DNA from: a virus
DNA length: 64,000 bases
IMG/VR virus record: IMGVR_UViG_3300042890_004841
Span: 1 to 64,000 of that record
Reading direction: 5' to 3' (one strand)
This document shows, one piece after another, positions 47,444-55,613 of the stretch. Under the pieces are notes generated by a model, which was not told where the DNA came from, made no database searches, and was given only the letters and a program-made list of their open reading frames with translations. How positions within the stretch are numbered: position 1 is the first letter of the stretch; each line of letters starts with the position of its first letter. Both the position numbers and the translations under genes were made by a program.

Positions 47444-47628
47444 ATTGGGTCAGCATCAGGAAAGTCATGACTTGAACCTGCTGATTGAACGTGCATATCA
47501 ACAAAATCGTATTGTGAAAGTGTATAAATTAGGCTTTTAACAGTTTCAAGTGTTTCAAGTTGGTCTATTGATTCACTGTTTAATTCAACCTTAATGTCTA
47601 AACCATTGATTGTCATTTCTAATTTCAT
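47440..47628 (-). CDS. Hypothetical protein (62 aa)
   Basis: MKLEMTINGLDIKVELNSES, helix IDQLETLETVKSLIYTLSQY. Strand-strand-helix layout, AAGGAT site upstream on the - strand. Part of the minus-strand operon between the zinc-ribbon gene and the amidotransferase-like gene. Not recognised. Confidence 0.62.
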   Translation of the reverse strand: MKLEMTINGLDIKVELNSESIDQLETLETVKSLIYTLSQYDFVDMHVQSAGSSHDFPDADPM

Positions 47629-47655
47629 GGTAAAATCCTTATAATATTCTAATAT

Positions 47656-47871
47656 TTATTCTAATTTACCACCACAGTGTGGGCATTTTTTAGTGTCATT
47701 AATATGTTCTTGTAAAACTTTTTCCCATTCTTTTATTTCACGTATAATACCTTTTAATGTTCTACGACAACGTATAGGTTTATCTTTTTCTAATTCACCC
47801 TTTAAACGTTTACGCAACATGTGAACTCGCTGTTCAAAAACCCCTAAAAATCCACCTGTTGAATCGCCCAT
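47656..47871 (-). CDS. Small basic zinc-ribbon-ended protein (71 aa)
   Basis: Helical and basic, with CPHCGG near the end; a single Cys pair, so zinc would need a partner or dimer. The upstream glycosyltransferase ends GAG GTA TAA, which acts as this gene's GAGG site directly before ATG. Not recognised. Confidence 0.62.
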   Translation of the reverse strand: MGDSTGGFLGVFEQRVHMLRKRLKGELEKDKPIRCRRTLKGIIREIKEWEKVLQEHINDTKKCPHCGGKLE

Positions 47872-48867
47872 TTATACCTCAGTTAAGTTATTTTTAAATA
47901 TATTCCAAGCTTCTTCCCAACTATAACTTAGGCTTTCAAGCTCTACATTTTGTCTATTTAATGTTAAACATTCTGTTATAGATAATTTTAAATTTTCTCG
48001 TAAGTATCCTGTAACACCATGTTTTACAACGTCTAGTGGTCCTTGACATGGATATGCTGCGACAGGTGTACCACATGCCATGGCTTCAATCATTACAATA
48101 CCAAATGTTTCCCAACGACTAGGAAATACAAATACATCAGCATTAGCGTAATATGTTGCTAAATCTGCCCCTGTTTTGAAACCTACAAATTCTACATCGG
48201 GATATTTTTGTTCTAATTCTGCACGATAGGGTCCATCTCCGACTAGTATTTTTTTTGCATGGAAATAGTTTAATGAACAAAAATCATCTAAATTTTTTTC
48301 TTTACTTATTCTACTTACACACAATAAATTAAGTTGATCATTTGTTTTTGTTCTTAAAGTTGATTTAAATATGGATCTATCAACTCCTCTAGTCCATGGT
48401 ATAATATCACTTTTTAGACCTTTTTCTTTAAGTTGTTTTACCATAGACTCTGTAGTAGTTAAAACTTTTCCTGTATGTTTATGAAACCATTTTATGTATT
48501 TCCAAGTAATTGATTCGGGTAGTCCTAAAAGAGTTTTAAGTCCTTCAGGAAATTTAGTATGATAAGCAGTATTGTACCTAAAATCATGTTTTGTAAGATA
48601 TGCTCTAGCCCACAGACCCACAGGACCCTCTGTTGCGATATGGATATGATTCGGATTGATCTCCTCAATCTTCTCGCCCATCTGCCTTGGTAAGGCAATC
48701 TTGACTTCGTTATATAGAGGGCAATCAATGTAGCTGAACTCATCGGGAGTAATATAAACAAAATGATAACCATCCCGAATCGCATACGTTTCAATATTTT
48801 TGTAAGTGGTAACAACCCCATTAATTTGATCATGTAAATTATCTGTTACTATTAGTATTTTTTTCAC
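47872..48867 (-). CDS. agt: GT4 glycosyltransferase, Agt-like (glycolipid synthesis)
   Basis: 331 residues from a GTG. N-terminal Rossmann half: KKILIVTDNLHDQINGVVTT, HIATEGPVGLWAR, YHTKFPEG. C-terminal half: SRISKEKNL, VGDGP (209-213) and the GT4 E-x7-E motif with E253 and E261 (WETFGIVMIEAMACGTPVA). The pattern agrees with the glycosyltransferases next to plcP in bacteria (Agt), which add a sugar to diacylglycerol under phosphate starvation; mannosyltransferases of the same clade look alike. It overlaps the small membrane gene that separates it from the PlcP-like gene. Confidence 0.82.
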   Translation of the reverse strand: MKKILIVTDNLHDQINGVVTTYKNIETYAIRDGYHFVYITPDEFSYIDCPLYNEVKIALPRQMGEKIEEINPNHIHIATEGPVGLWARAYLTKHDFRYNTAYHTKFPEGLKTLLGLPESITWKYIKWFHKHTGKVLTTTESMVKQLKEKGLKSDIIPWTRGVDRSIFKSTLRTKTNDQLNLLCVSRISKEKNLDDFCSLNYFHAKKILVGDGPYRAELEQKYPDVEFVGFKTGADLATYYANADVFVFPSRWETFGIVMIEAMACGTPVAAYPCQGPLDVVKHGVTGYLRENLKLSITECLTLNRQNVELESLSYSWEEAWNIFKNNLTEV

Positions 48868-49024
48868 ATTTTCCCTCTACTTTAAACCACGGAAATTTAA
48901 CCCAATGTGCCATTGTTTGTAATGCGTGTTCACAACTAGCTTGATCTTTAAATTGAAGCTGTATGCGGCCTGGGATATCGGTTGGATCATACGTATTAAC
49001 TACTATCAGAAATAACATCCACAT
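48839..49024 (-). CDS. Small membrane-anchored protein (61 aa) between plcP-like and agt-like genes
   Basis: ATG at 49024 with AAAGGA upstream; begins MWMLFLIVVNTYDPTDIPG, a short hydrophobic start that could be a signal. The rest contains QFKDQASCEHALQTMA and a second Cys (EGKCEK). Overlaps both neighbours by about 29 bases, so the three are translationally linked. Not recognised. Confidence 0.62.
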   Translation of the reverse strand: MWMLFLIVVNTYDPTDIPGRIQLQFKDQASCEHALQTMAHWVKFPWFKVEGKCEKNTNSNR

Positions 49025-49772
49025 AATCGTCCTTTGTATAGGGCCAATAAACAATTTCCCATTTTCCATCATCGTGTTCGACTAACGCAGTGCAACTTTC
49101 TACCCAATCACCATCGTTCATATATATTATTCCGTTAATGTCTTTGATTTCTGCGTGATGGATATGACCACAAATAACTCCATGATACCCACGCTTAGAA
49201 CAATAAATAGCCAAATTATTCTCAAATCTAAAGATAAAATCCACTGCTCGTTTGACTCTGCGTTTAAGATATTGACTAAGACTCCAATAACCGAACCCAA
49301 AACGGTGCCTAATACGATTAAATGTGGTATTAAGAGATAAAACAATGTCATAAGCTTTGTCACCTAAAAAACTTATCCATGGTGCTAATCTTGTTATGCC
49401 ATCAAATAAATCACCATGTATAACCAAGTATTTTTTACCATCAATACCAATATGTTCAATTTGATTACATATTTTTATTCTCCCAAAATTTAAACCATAT
49501 GGAATTAGTGGTCGTAAAAATTCATCATGATTACCTGATATGTAATATACTTGTGAACCACGCTTAGCATGGCCTAAAATTCTTCGAATGACATTAGTAT
49601 GTGATTGTTTCCAAAACCATTTATTTTGCTGTATTTTCCATCCATCTATAATGTCACCAATAAGATAGATATATTCAGCAGAATTATTTTTTAAAAAACT
49701 AGATAAATTGTCTGCTTTACAACCTTTGCTTCCTAAATGAGTATCACTAATAAATATAGATCTATATTTCAT
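48996..49772 (-). CDS. plcP: PlcP-like phospholipase C-type metallophosphoesterase
   Basis: 258 residues. Calcineurin-type blocks: D10-T-H12 (ISDTHLGS), G39-D40 (IGDIIDGW), G80-NHDE84, H119 (IHGD) and G202-H-I-H205. The long ending MNDGDWVESCTALVEHDDG matches LpxH-like proteins of the PlcP group. In bacteria PlcP removes the head group of phospholipids to leave diacylglycerol when phosphate is short. The Agt-like partner next to it and the pstS and phoX genes upstream make PlcP more likely than LpxH. No Shine-Dalgarno just before its ATG; a hairpin sits there. Confidence 0.83.
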   Translation of the reverse strand: MKYRSIFISDTHLGSKGCKADNLSSFLKNNSAEYIYLIGDIIDGWKIQQNKWFWKQSHTNVIRRILGHAKRGSQVYYISGNHDEFLRPLIPYGLNFGRIKICNQIEHIGIDGKKYLVIHGDLFDGITRLAPWISFLGDKAYDIVLSLNTTFNRIRHRFGFGYWSLSQYLKRRVKRAVDFIFRFENNLAIYCSKRGYHGVICGHIHHAEIKDINGIIYMNDGDWVESCTALVEHDDGKWEIVYWPYTKDDYVDVISDSS

Positions 49773-49777
49773 AAAAA

Positions 49778-49813
49778 AATAACTATAGAAAGTTTCGGCT
49801 CCCTATAGTTATT
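49778..49813 (-). terminator. Hairpin with T run between pstS and plcP
   Basis: AATAACTATAG (49778-49788) pairs exactly with CTATAGTTATT (49803-49813), 14-nt loop. On the - strand the stem is followed by TTTTTT and at once by the plcP ATG. It may end most pstS transcripts or regulate plcP; the loop holds GGGAG. Confidence 0.7.
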
Positions 49814-49848
49814 TACAAATTTAAACTGATTTATATATTACAGTTGTA

Positions 49849-50856
49849 TTACTTAATTTGACTCCATACTTTTGTACGTATGTCGTTTTGTAGTTTATCA
49901 GGTAAGTGTACATAGTCAAGTTCTTCACTTAATTTCTTACCATTTTTAAATGCCCAATCAAAAAACTTTAATACGTCTTGACTTGCTTTTTTGTCTGCAG
50001 GATCTTTATACATAATAATAAAGCTTGCTGTTGTGACAGGCCAAGTATCCTTGCCACCCTGATTTACAATACTCAGGCCCATTCCTGGAACTGAGAACCA
50101 ATCTGCCCCCGCTGCGGCTGCTGCGAAAGTTGTATCATCAGGGTCAACAAAGTTACCTGCCTTGTTTTGTAGTTTCATATAATTCATGTTATTTTTCTTA
50201 ACATAAGCATATTCAACATATCCGATTGCACCTTTTACTCTATTTACATTGGCAGCAACACCCTCATTACCTTTTCCACCAACTGAAGAATTTGCTGGCC
50301 ACTTAACGGCTGAACCTTTGCCTACTTTTTCTTTCCATGCAGGACTTACTTCAGTAAGATAATCTGTCCAATTAAAGGTGGTACCACTACCATCAGCACG
50401 ATGTACTACGGTAATATTTAAATCAGGTAATTTTTTACCTTGATTTAATGCACTGATTTTTGGATCGTTCCATTTCGTGATATCCCCCATAAAAATTTCT
50501 GCAAGGATAGGTCCTGTGATGCGAAGTTCACCTGCTTTAAACCCTTCAAGATTGATAACAGGTACTGTACCACCAATGATAACAGGGAATTGAATTTGTC
50601 CATTTTTATCTAAATCCTCACCTTTAACGGGTGCATCTGTTGCACCAAATGTAACAGTTTTTGAATTAATTTGGCGAATACCACCTGAACTACCTATACT
50701 TTGATAGTTTAGTTGTATACCACTTACTTTGTTATAGGCTTCTGCCCATTTTGCATAGATAGGATAAGGGAATGTTGCCCCTGCTCCTGTGATAGTTTGT
50801 GCATTGACGCTCAAACTAATTGTTACTGCTGCTATAAAACTTAAAATTTTCTTCAT
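49849..50856 (-). CDS. pstS: PstS, periplasmic phosphate-binding protein
   Basis: 335 residues. Signal MKKILSFIAAVTISLSVNA, cut before QT. Phosphate-site blocks: GAGATFPYPIYAKWAEAY, SIGSSGGIRQI, FGATDAPV and RADGSGTTFNWTDYL. It hands phosphate to the host PstCAB transporter, which the phage does not encode here. PstS is a known extra gene of marine phages. AAAGGA upstream; 17 bases after phoX in the same operon. Confidence 0.96.
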   Translation of the reverse strand: MKKILSFIAAVTISLSVNAQTITGAGATFPYPIYAKWAEAYNKVSGIQLNYQSIGSSGGIRQINSKTVTFGATDAPVKGEDLDKNGQIQFPVIIGGTVPVINLEGFKAGELRITGPILAEIFMGDITKWNDPKISALNQGKKLPDLNITVVHRADGSGTTFNWTDYLTEVSPAWKEKVGKGSAVKWPANSSVGGKGNEGVAANVNRVKGAIGYVEYAYVKKNNMNYMKLQNKAGNFVDPDDTTFAAAAAGADWFSVPGMGLSIVNQGGKDTWPVTTASFIIMYKDPADKKASQDVLKFFDWAFKNGKKLSEELDYVHLPDKLQNDIRTKVWSQIK

Positions 50857-50873
50857 TTATATTCCTTTTAAAA

Positions 50874-53078
50874 TTAATAACCAATAATTCCACCATCTTT
50901 TCTTGTAATAACAAGAGTTGCGCTACGTGGGCGACCTGTTACTCCATACCCTGCATTTCCAGGCCACTGACTTTGTGGAGCTGATCCTGTCCAAAATGAC
51001 GCAGTAGTGTCCTCGCCAGGATGTTGAACGTTAACAAAAATTGTACGACCATCAGCAGACTCAGCGATTCCTGTTATCTCACAACCTGCAGGACCTGTCA
51101 AGAATCTACGCAATTTAGTTTCACCTAATTCTGCACCTACAAAGGTGTTTTGATCTTTTGTTGCCCCACTTAATGTATTAGTAATTGTTACAGATTTACC
51201 ATCACCGACTTGGCCTGGGATGGCGACAAGCAGTTGATTATGTACTTCATCTGTGTAGGCACCATCATCCGTTTGAATCCAACAAAGTCCTGTAGCTTTA
51301 CTGAACCATAAACCATCAGGGCTACTGAATGAATTTTTAGCTGTTAATTTACTAACATTACTTGCAGTATTATCTTCTTCTGATCCAAACAAGAAAATAT
51401 CCCATACAAAACGTGAAGTTTCTTCACGAAAACGAATTATATGTCCATTAGGATTACCTGAGCCTTTTTTACCATCGGGATCAGCATATGAACGAGGATT
51501 TGCAGCATCTGTAGTGTTTGGCGTGCGATTTGAAGAGTTATTATTTGTTAGAGCAAAATAAATCTCACCATTAGATGGATTTACTGCACCCCATTCAGGA
51601 CGATCCATTTTTGTTGCACCAACTGCATCTGCTGCAATTCTTGTAAAGACATAAATTTCAGCTTGATTATTAAATTTAAATGTTGAGTAATTTGCAATGG
51701 CAGGATTAGAAATACTTAATTCCAACCAAACACCTGTCCCATCTGAATTAAATTTGGCAACAAATAATTTTCCATCATTCATATATTTGTCACCTGCAGC
51801 AATTCCACCACCAAAATCAGCAGGATCCCAAGTTTTTGTACTAACCCATTTGTAAATATATTCATTACGACTATCGCAACCCATATAAAAAGTTACAGGC
51901 TTTCCTGCTTCTAATTTACCATAGACACAAGCTTCATGTGCAGTACGCCCTAAAGCGATTCTTTTTACAGGTTGACTATTAGGTTGGGTAGGGTCAATTT
52001 CAATAATATACCCAAATGTATGTGGTTCATTACGAAAATCATCTTTGCCTGTAACACCTTTTACACTAACATCCCAACGACTAAATCTAAATTCAGTATC
52101 AGGCATATCTGTTACAGTATGCCAACCTTGTGTATTAGCTGAAGTTGCTGTTGCAGAAAGAGCAGCGTTACGAACTCCATAACGAGCACGAGTTTGTACT
52201 ATACGTGCATCAGGAGCTACACTACCCTTTGGCATTGAAAAATATGTTGCCCAATTTTCTTCACAAGTTAAAAATGTTCCCCATGGTGTATAACCTGTAC
52301 CACAATTGTTTAATGTACCACGACTTGTAGCACCTGTAGGATCATATTTGGTCTGTAACAATGTTCTGATATTTGCTAATTCATTTGCAGGACCACTAAT
52401 TTTCATTACAGTTTGTGGTGTAATTCTTCGATTATAATTACTATCAAGTTTATATGTCCACCCGCTTGAGCCTTTATTAATTTCTACAATACTTACACCA
52501 TGGTGGTTAATTTCTTTTAATGATTCTAAACCAAGACGAGAACCCAAGTCCCATTCACCAAATTGGTCATATTTTTTACCACTTACCCCATTACTTGTTT
52601 GTCCATTTGGGTGAAAAAAGTGTGCATCTGATGAACTTTCATGATTCATACAAAGAAGTGCACGATCAGTATAATTTTTTGTATATTTACCATTACTATC
52701 TAAGTGAAATAATTCTACTCCATCGTGATGATCACCTACACGTTTAGACCAATCATCTGTCTCCAATCCTTTATTGCTATAAGCTGCAATAGAACTACTC
52801 ATACGGTCACCCGTAGCATGCAATATTGAATATTGATAGCCTTCGGGTAACGTAACTTTATCTAAAATATTTTTCGGTACTGCATCAAACGACAATGACG
52901 TTGGTAAGTTAATACCATCATCTGTTGATGCACATGATGCCAAAGATGCACCTACCGCAGTTGTAAAAAACGCAGACCCTGTTTTAATGAATGATCTACG
53001 TGATTGATTTCCTAAAGATTCCTTAATAATATCATCTAAATGTTTGTTACTAGATGGGTTTTCATTTTCTATAAACAT
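50874..53078 (-). CDS. phoX: PhoX-type alkaline phosphatase
   Basis: 734 residues. A Tat signal SRRSFIK (26-32) is followed by a hydrophobic stretch and LASC (46-49), a possible lipobox. PhoX blocks: MNHES, GTGYTPWGTFLTCEENW, ARIAADAVGATKMDRPEW-like segment (TRIAADAVGATKMDRPEWGA), PDGLWFSKATGLCWIQTDDG and PGEDTTASFW. PhoX is a Ca2+/Fe-dependent phosphatase exported folded by Tat, releasing phosphate from organic esters. First gene of the minus-strand phosphate operon with AAGGAG upstream. Confidence 0.93.
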   Translation of the reverse strand: MFIENENPSSNKHLDDIIKESLGNQSRRSFIKTGSAFFTTAVGASLASCASTDDGINLPTSLSFDAVPKNILDKVTLPEGYQYSILHATGDRMSSSIAAYSNKGLETDDWSKRVGDHHDGVELFHLDSNGKYTKNYTDRALLCMNHESSSDAHFFHPNGQTSNGVSGKKYDQFGEWDLGSRLGLESLKEINHHGVSIVEINKGSSGWTYKLDSNYNRRITPQTVMKISGPANELANIRTLLQTKYDPTGATSRGTLNNCGTGYTPWGTFLTCEENWATYFSMPKGSVAPDARIVQTRARYGVRNAALSATATSANTQGWHTVTDMPDTEFRFSRWDVSVKGVTGKDDFRNEPHTFGYIIEIDPTQPNSQPVKRIALGRTAHEACVYGKLEAGKPVTFYMGCDSRNEYIYKWVSTKTWDPADFGGGIAAGDKYMNDGKLFVAKFNSDGTGVWLELSISNPAIANYSTFKFNNQAEIYVFTRIAADAVGATKMDRPEWGAVNPSNGEIYFALTNNNSSNRTPNTTDAANPRSYADPDGKKGSGNPNGHIIRFREETSRFVWDIFLFGSEEDNTASNVSKLTAKNSFSSPDGLWFSKATGLCWIQTDDGAYTDEVHNQLLVAIPGQVGDGKSVTITNTLSGATKDQNTFVGAELGETKLRRFLTGPAGCEITGIAESADGRTIFVNVQHPGEDTTASFWTGSAPQSQWPGNAGYGVTGRPRSATLVITRKDGGIIGY

Positions 53079-53128
53079 GTAATTTGGCTCCTTAATAAAA
53101 CATATTTACAAAAATAGTAGCATATAAT

Positions 53129-53146
53129 TATTACAGAATTATTACA
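53129..53146 (-). promoter_or_regulatory. Pho-box-like direct repeat upstream of phoX
   Basis: On the - strand TGTAATA-ATTC-TGTAATA: two 7-nt repeats with an 11-nt period, the layout of PhoB sites. A TACTAT (-10-like) follows after 9 nt, in the direction of phoX. Confidence 0.6.
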
Positions 53147-53165
53147 ATTTTAAAATTAGGATAGG

Positions 53166-53173
53166 TATAAATA
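53166..53173 (+). promoter_or_regulatory. T4-type late promoter candidate
   Basis: TATAAATA on the + strand, 24 bases before the small ORF at 53198. It exactly equals the T4 late -10 element, but 8 bp in an AT-rich genome can occur by chance. Confidence 0.4.
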
Positions 53174-53197
53174 TTATTATAATTAAAGAATTATAAT

Positions 53198-53347
53198 ATG
53201 GCTAGTCCACCACCACATTATAGAGAGATCGTATTAATTGGTATATAGGTTAGTCAGGATCCATTTTGGGATATCTACACGCTTAGGCTAGCCTCACCTG
53301 AGGGATCGCACGAAGAGATTAAGAAGGCCAAAAATAATTGCTGTTAG
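53198..53347 (+). pseudogene. Small + strand ORF interrupted by an in-frame TAG
   Basis: MASPPPHYREIVLIGI, then TAG (53246-53248), then in the same frame VSQDPFWDIYTLRLASPEGS and HEEIKKAKNNCC, TAG. Base composition and amino-acid content on both sides look like one continuous 49-residue protein. Either a nonsense mutation (pseudogene), amber read-through or recoding. TAG is used as a normal stop elsewhere in the window, which argues against a genome-wide code change. It lies in the 280-base gap between phoX and the halogenase gene. Confidence 0.5.
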
Positions 53348-53358
53348 GATCCTTAAAC

Positions 53359-54840
53359 CTATTTTACATTGCACATTAAATTAATATAATCTTTATGATC
53401 AAGAACCATTAAATATTGTAATTGCATAGCAGCATTAGCACGATCTGCAACAACTTTGTTATAATTCTCTCTATTTTTTTCAAATAAATTTTCTAAACTT
53501 TGTAAATTAATTAGGTTTAAACCTAGATAAATTTGGTAAAAATTAACAGCATAAAACATTAGATAACGGTTAGGAAAATATGACCAATGAAAATGCCCCT
53601 GCTGAAATTGGCTAATCGTAGCTTGATTAAAAGGTGTTAATTCAAATGGTCTATCTTTCCAAAATTCTGTATCATCTCGATTAACAAAATAATGAGCTTG
53701 TATATAACTTATAATATTGTCAAACGATTCAGAAAAAGTAGCGTTATACAAATTTTCAACAATTTGATTATTAACTAACCATCCTTCTAGCATATCACTT
53801 AAGCCGTTTGCTTGTAATATAGTAAAACCAATACTTTGCGCTTCTAAAGGTTCTGCAAAACTACCTGCTAAACCAATACTTATACAGTTTTTAGACCAAA
53901 ATTTTTCTAACCTTCCCGCTGTGAATGGAATATCCTTGCCAACTTTTTCTACTTTTTTCTTTAATGACTTAGATAATTCGTTTAACGCTTCGTCAGCAGT
54001 AATATAGTTAGTATTAAAAACGTAACCATTTCCATAACGTTCTTGTGTGGGTATTTTCCATGCCCATCCTGCACTTAATGCGGTGGCGGTGGTATATGGC
54101 TCGTAATTTTGATTTTTCTTAAACTCCGTAGGAAAAGCAATAGCTCGATTCATAGGCAAATATCGCTCATAACTTATCCATTTATTGTCTAATTCTTTAC
54201 TGATTATACGATTCATACCGCTACAATCAACGAAAAAATCTCCACTTAATGTACTTTTATCTTCAAATTTTAGTGAACTAACATTGCCAAAATGATCTAA
54301 ATCAACACTTTCTACATCATTTTCTAAAAAGGTAATTTGTCTTTCCATACATTTTTTAGTTAAAAACTCATTTAACGCAAACGTATCAAAATGGTACTGA
54401 TTACCTACTAACAAGTTATTGTGTACAATTACCTTATGTTCACGGAAAATGTGAAATCCTGGCGAGACAGGAAACGGTGAATCCCTGTTGTTTAATGCTA
54501 AAAAGTTGTAGATATCCATACGGTTAAGACCTGAAAATTCCGCACCTCCGCCTACATTGTGACAATATTCGTGACCTTTTCTTAACCAATCTTTAAATAA
54601 AATACCAATTTTTACGGTAGCTTTGGTTTCTTTTATCAGTTCATTTACGCTGATATTCACCAAATTCATAAAACCATTCCAATGTTCAGTACTACCCTCC
54701 CCTACACCGATAATACCAATTTTTGATGATTTCACAATTGTAATATTAATATGAGCAAATTTTTCACGCATAATTAGTGCAGTTACCAAACCTGCTGTAC
54801 CTGCACCAACTATAACCATCTTGTTGATGTTAGCGATCAT
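53359..54840 (-). CDS. Flavin-dependent (tryptophan-type) halogenase
   Basis: 493 residues. FAD motif G12-A-G-T-A-G17, IGVGEGSTEHW, active-site lysine K77 (TVKIGILF) and the W-x-W-x-I-P motif as GWAWKIP (about residues 260). The K and WxWxIP together define flavin-dependent halogenases. A cyanophage enzyme of this class is known to halogenate in vitro; the natural substrate here is unknown. It overlaps the oxygenase gene by 4 bases (ATGA), so both products are probably made together. Confidence 0.88.
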   Translation of the reverse strand: MIANINKMVIVGAGTAGLVTALIMREKFAHINITIVKSSKIGIIGVGEGSTEHWNGFMNLVNISVNELIKETKATVKIGILFKDWLRKGHEYCHNVGGGAEFSGLNRMDIYNFLALNNRDSPFPVSPGFHIFREHKVIVHNNLLVGNQYHFDTFALNEFLTKKCMERQITFLENDVESVDLDHFGNVSSLKFEDKSTLSGDFFVDCSGMNRIISKELDNKWISYERYLPMNRAIAFPTEFKKNQNYEPYTTATALSAGWAWKIPTQERYGNGYVFNTNYITADEALNELSKSLKKKVEKVGKDIPFTAGRLEKFWSKNCISIGLAGSFAEPLEAQSIGFTILQANGLSDMLEGWLVNNQIVENLYNATFSESFDNIISYIQAHYFVNRDDTEFWKDRPFELTPFNQATISQFQQGHFHWSYFPNRYLMFYAVNFYQIYLGLNLINLQSLENLFEKNRENYNKVVADRANAAMQLQYLMVLDHKDYINLMCNVK

Positions 54841-55517
54841 AGATCAACCTTCTTAACCCGTTCAATAGGACTAGCACTATTAGTTTCAAACTTTTTAACA
54901 AAAAATACTTGTGTCAATCTTGGATCACCGCTTGTATACAAACTTTGTGCTGCATGATAACTCTCACCATCAATTAATATTAACCTATTGTATACATTGT
55001 GAACACGTGTTACTTCAGTAAACATACCATTAGACTTTTCAAAAATAGTGTCATAATTTTTGTCTTTGCCATTTTTATATAAATTTTCTTTTGCTTTTCT
55101 ACCTGTTTTAAAGATATAGTCTTGATTAAAGTTTTTATTAGTATGATAAACACTAGTACCTGTGTTTAACTCATTATCAGGGTTGAGGTAGATAATACCT
55201 GCGTAAATCATATCATCTTTATGAATCCAACCCTTGTTTTTATTTGAATTAGGATCATCAGAGTAAGGTTCAATCTTTTGAAAGTAACTTAATACATCTA
55301 GTGATACAGTATGAAAGTTAGTATCATAAAAAATGTTTATAAGTTTAAGACAGAATTTCTGAAAAAATTCACCATCAAGTTCGTTTAGTAAGGCACTCCG
55401 TACCCCAGGCCACTCTCCCCTATCATTTGGTCCGTACTCACAAGCTAATGCCATTTCACGAACTTTATCGGGATTGTTGTAAAAATTGTCCATGACTAAT
55501 GTTGGAAAATATACCAT
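54837..55517 (-). CDS. 2OG-Fe(II) oxygenase partner of the halogenase (DUF6445-like)
   Basis: 226 residues from MVYFPTLVMDNFYNNPDKVR, with AAAAGGA upstream; a longer frame lacks a site. Fe(II) ligands H99-x-D101 (WIHKDD) and H188 (ESYHAAQS); R200 (DPRLTQ) for 2-oxoglutarate. Directly upstream of the halogenase gene. The pair may modify one substrate in two steps or act on structural proteins encoded beside them. Confidence 0.78.
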   Translation of the reverse strand: MVYFPTLVMDNFYNNPDKVREMALACEYGPNDRGEWPGVRSALLNELDGEFFQKFCLKLINIFYDTNFHTVSLDVLSYFQKIEPYSDDPNSNKNKGWIHKDDMIYAGIIYLNPDNELNTGTSVYHTNKNFNQDYIFKTGRKAKENLYKNGKDKNYDTIFEKSNGMFTEVTRVHNVYNRLILIDGESYHAAQSLYTSGDPRLTQVFFVKKFETNSASPIERVKKVDL

Positions 55518-55588
55518 AATTATCCTTTTCGTATCAAAATAATATACTAATTTATACCCATTTGTGACGGACAATATATTTTTTCAAC

Positions 55589-55598
55589 TGATAAATAC
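55589..55598 (+). promoter_or_regulatory. T4-type late promoter candidate
   Basis: TGATAAATAC, one base off the T4 late element TATAAATA, 16 bases before the structural-type gene at 55614. Confidence 0.4.
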
Positions 55599-55613
55599 CT
55601 TAAAGGATCACTT

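Noticed and set aside
48996-49772. LpxH (lipid A synthesis) as the function of the phosphoesterase
   Set aside because: Motifs alone do not exclude it, but the adjacent GT4 gene, PstS, PhoX and the Pho-box-like repeat favour PlcP.
53249-53358. Structured non-coding RNA in the gap after the TAG
   Set aside because: Local palindromes (AGGCTAGCCT, CCTC/GAGG) exist, but the segment reads as protein in frame with the ORF before it, which explains it better.
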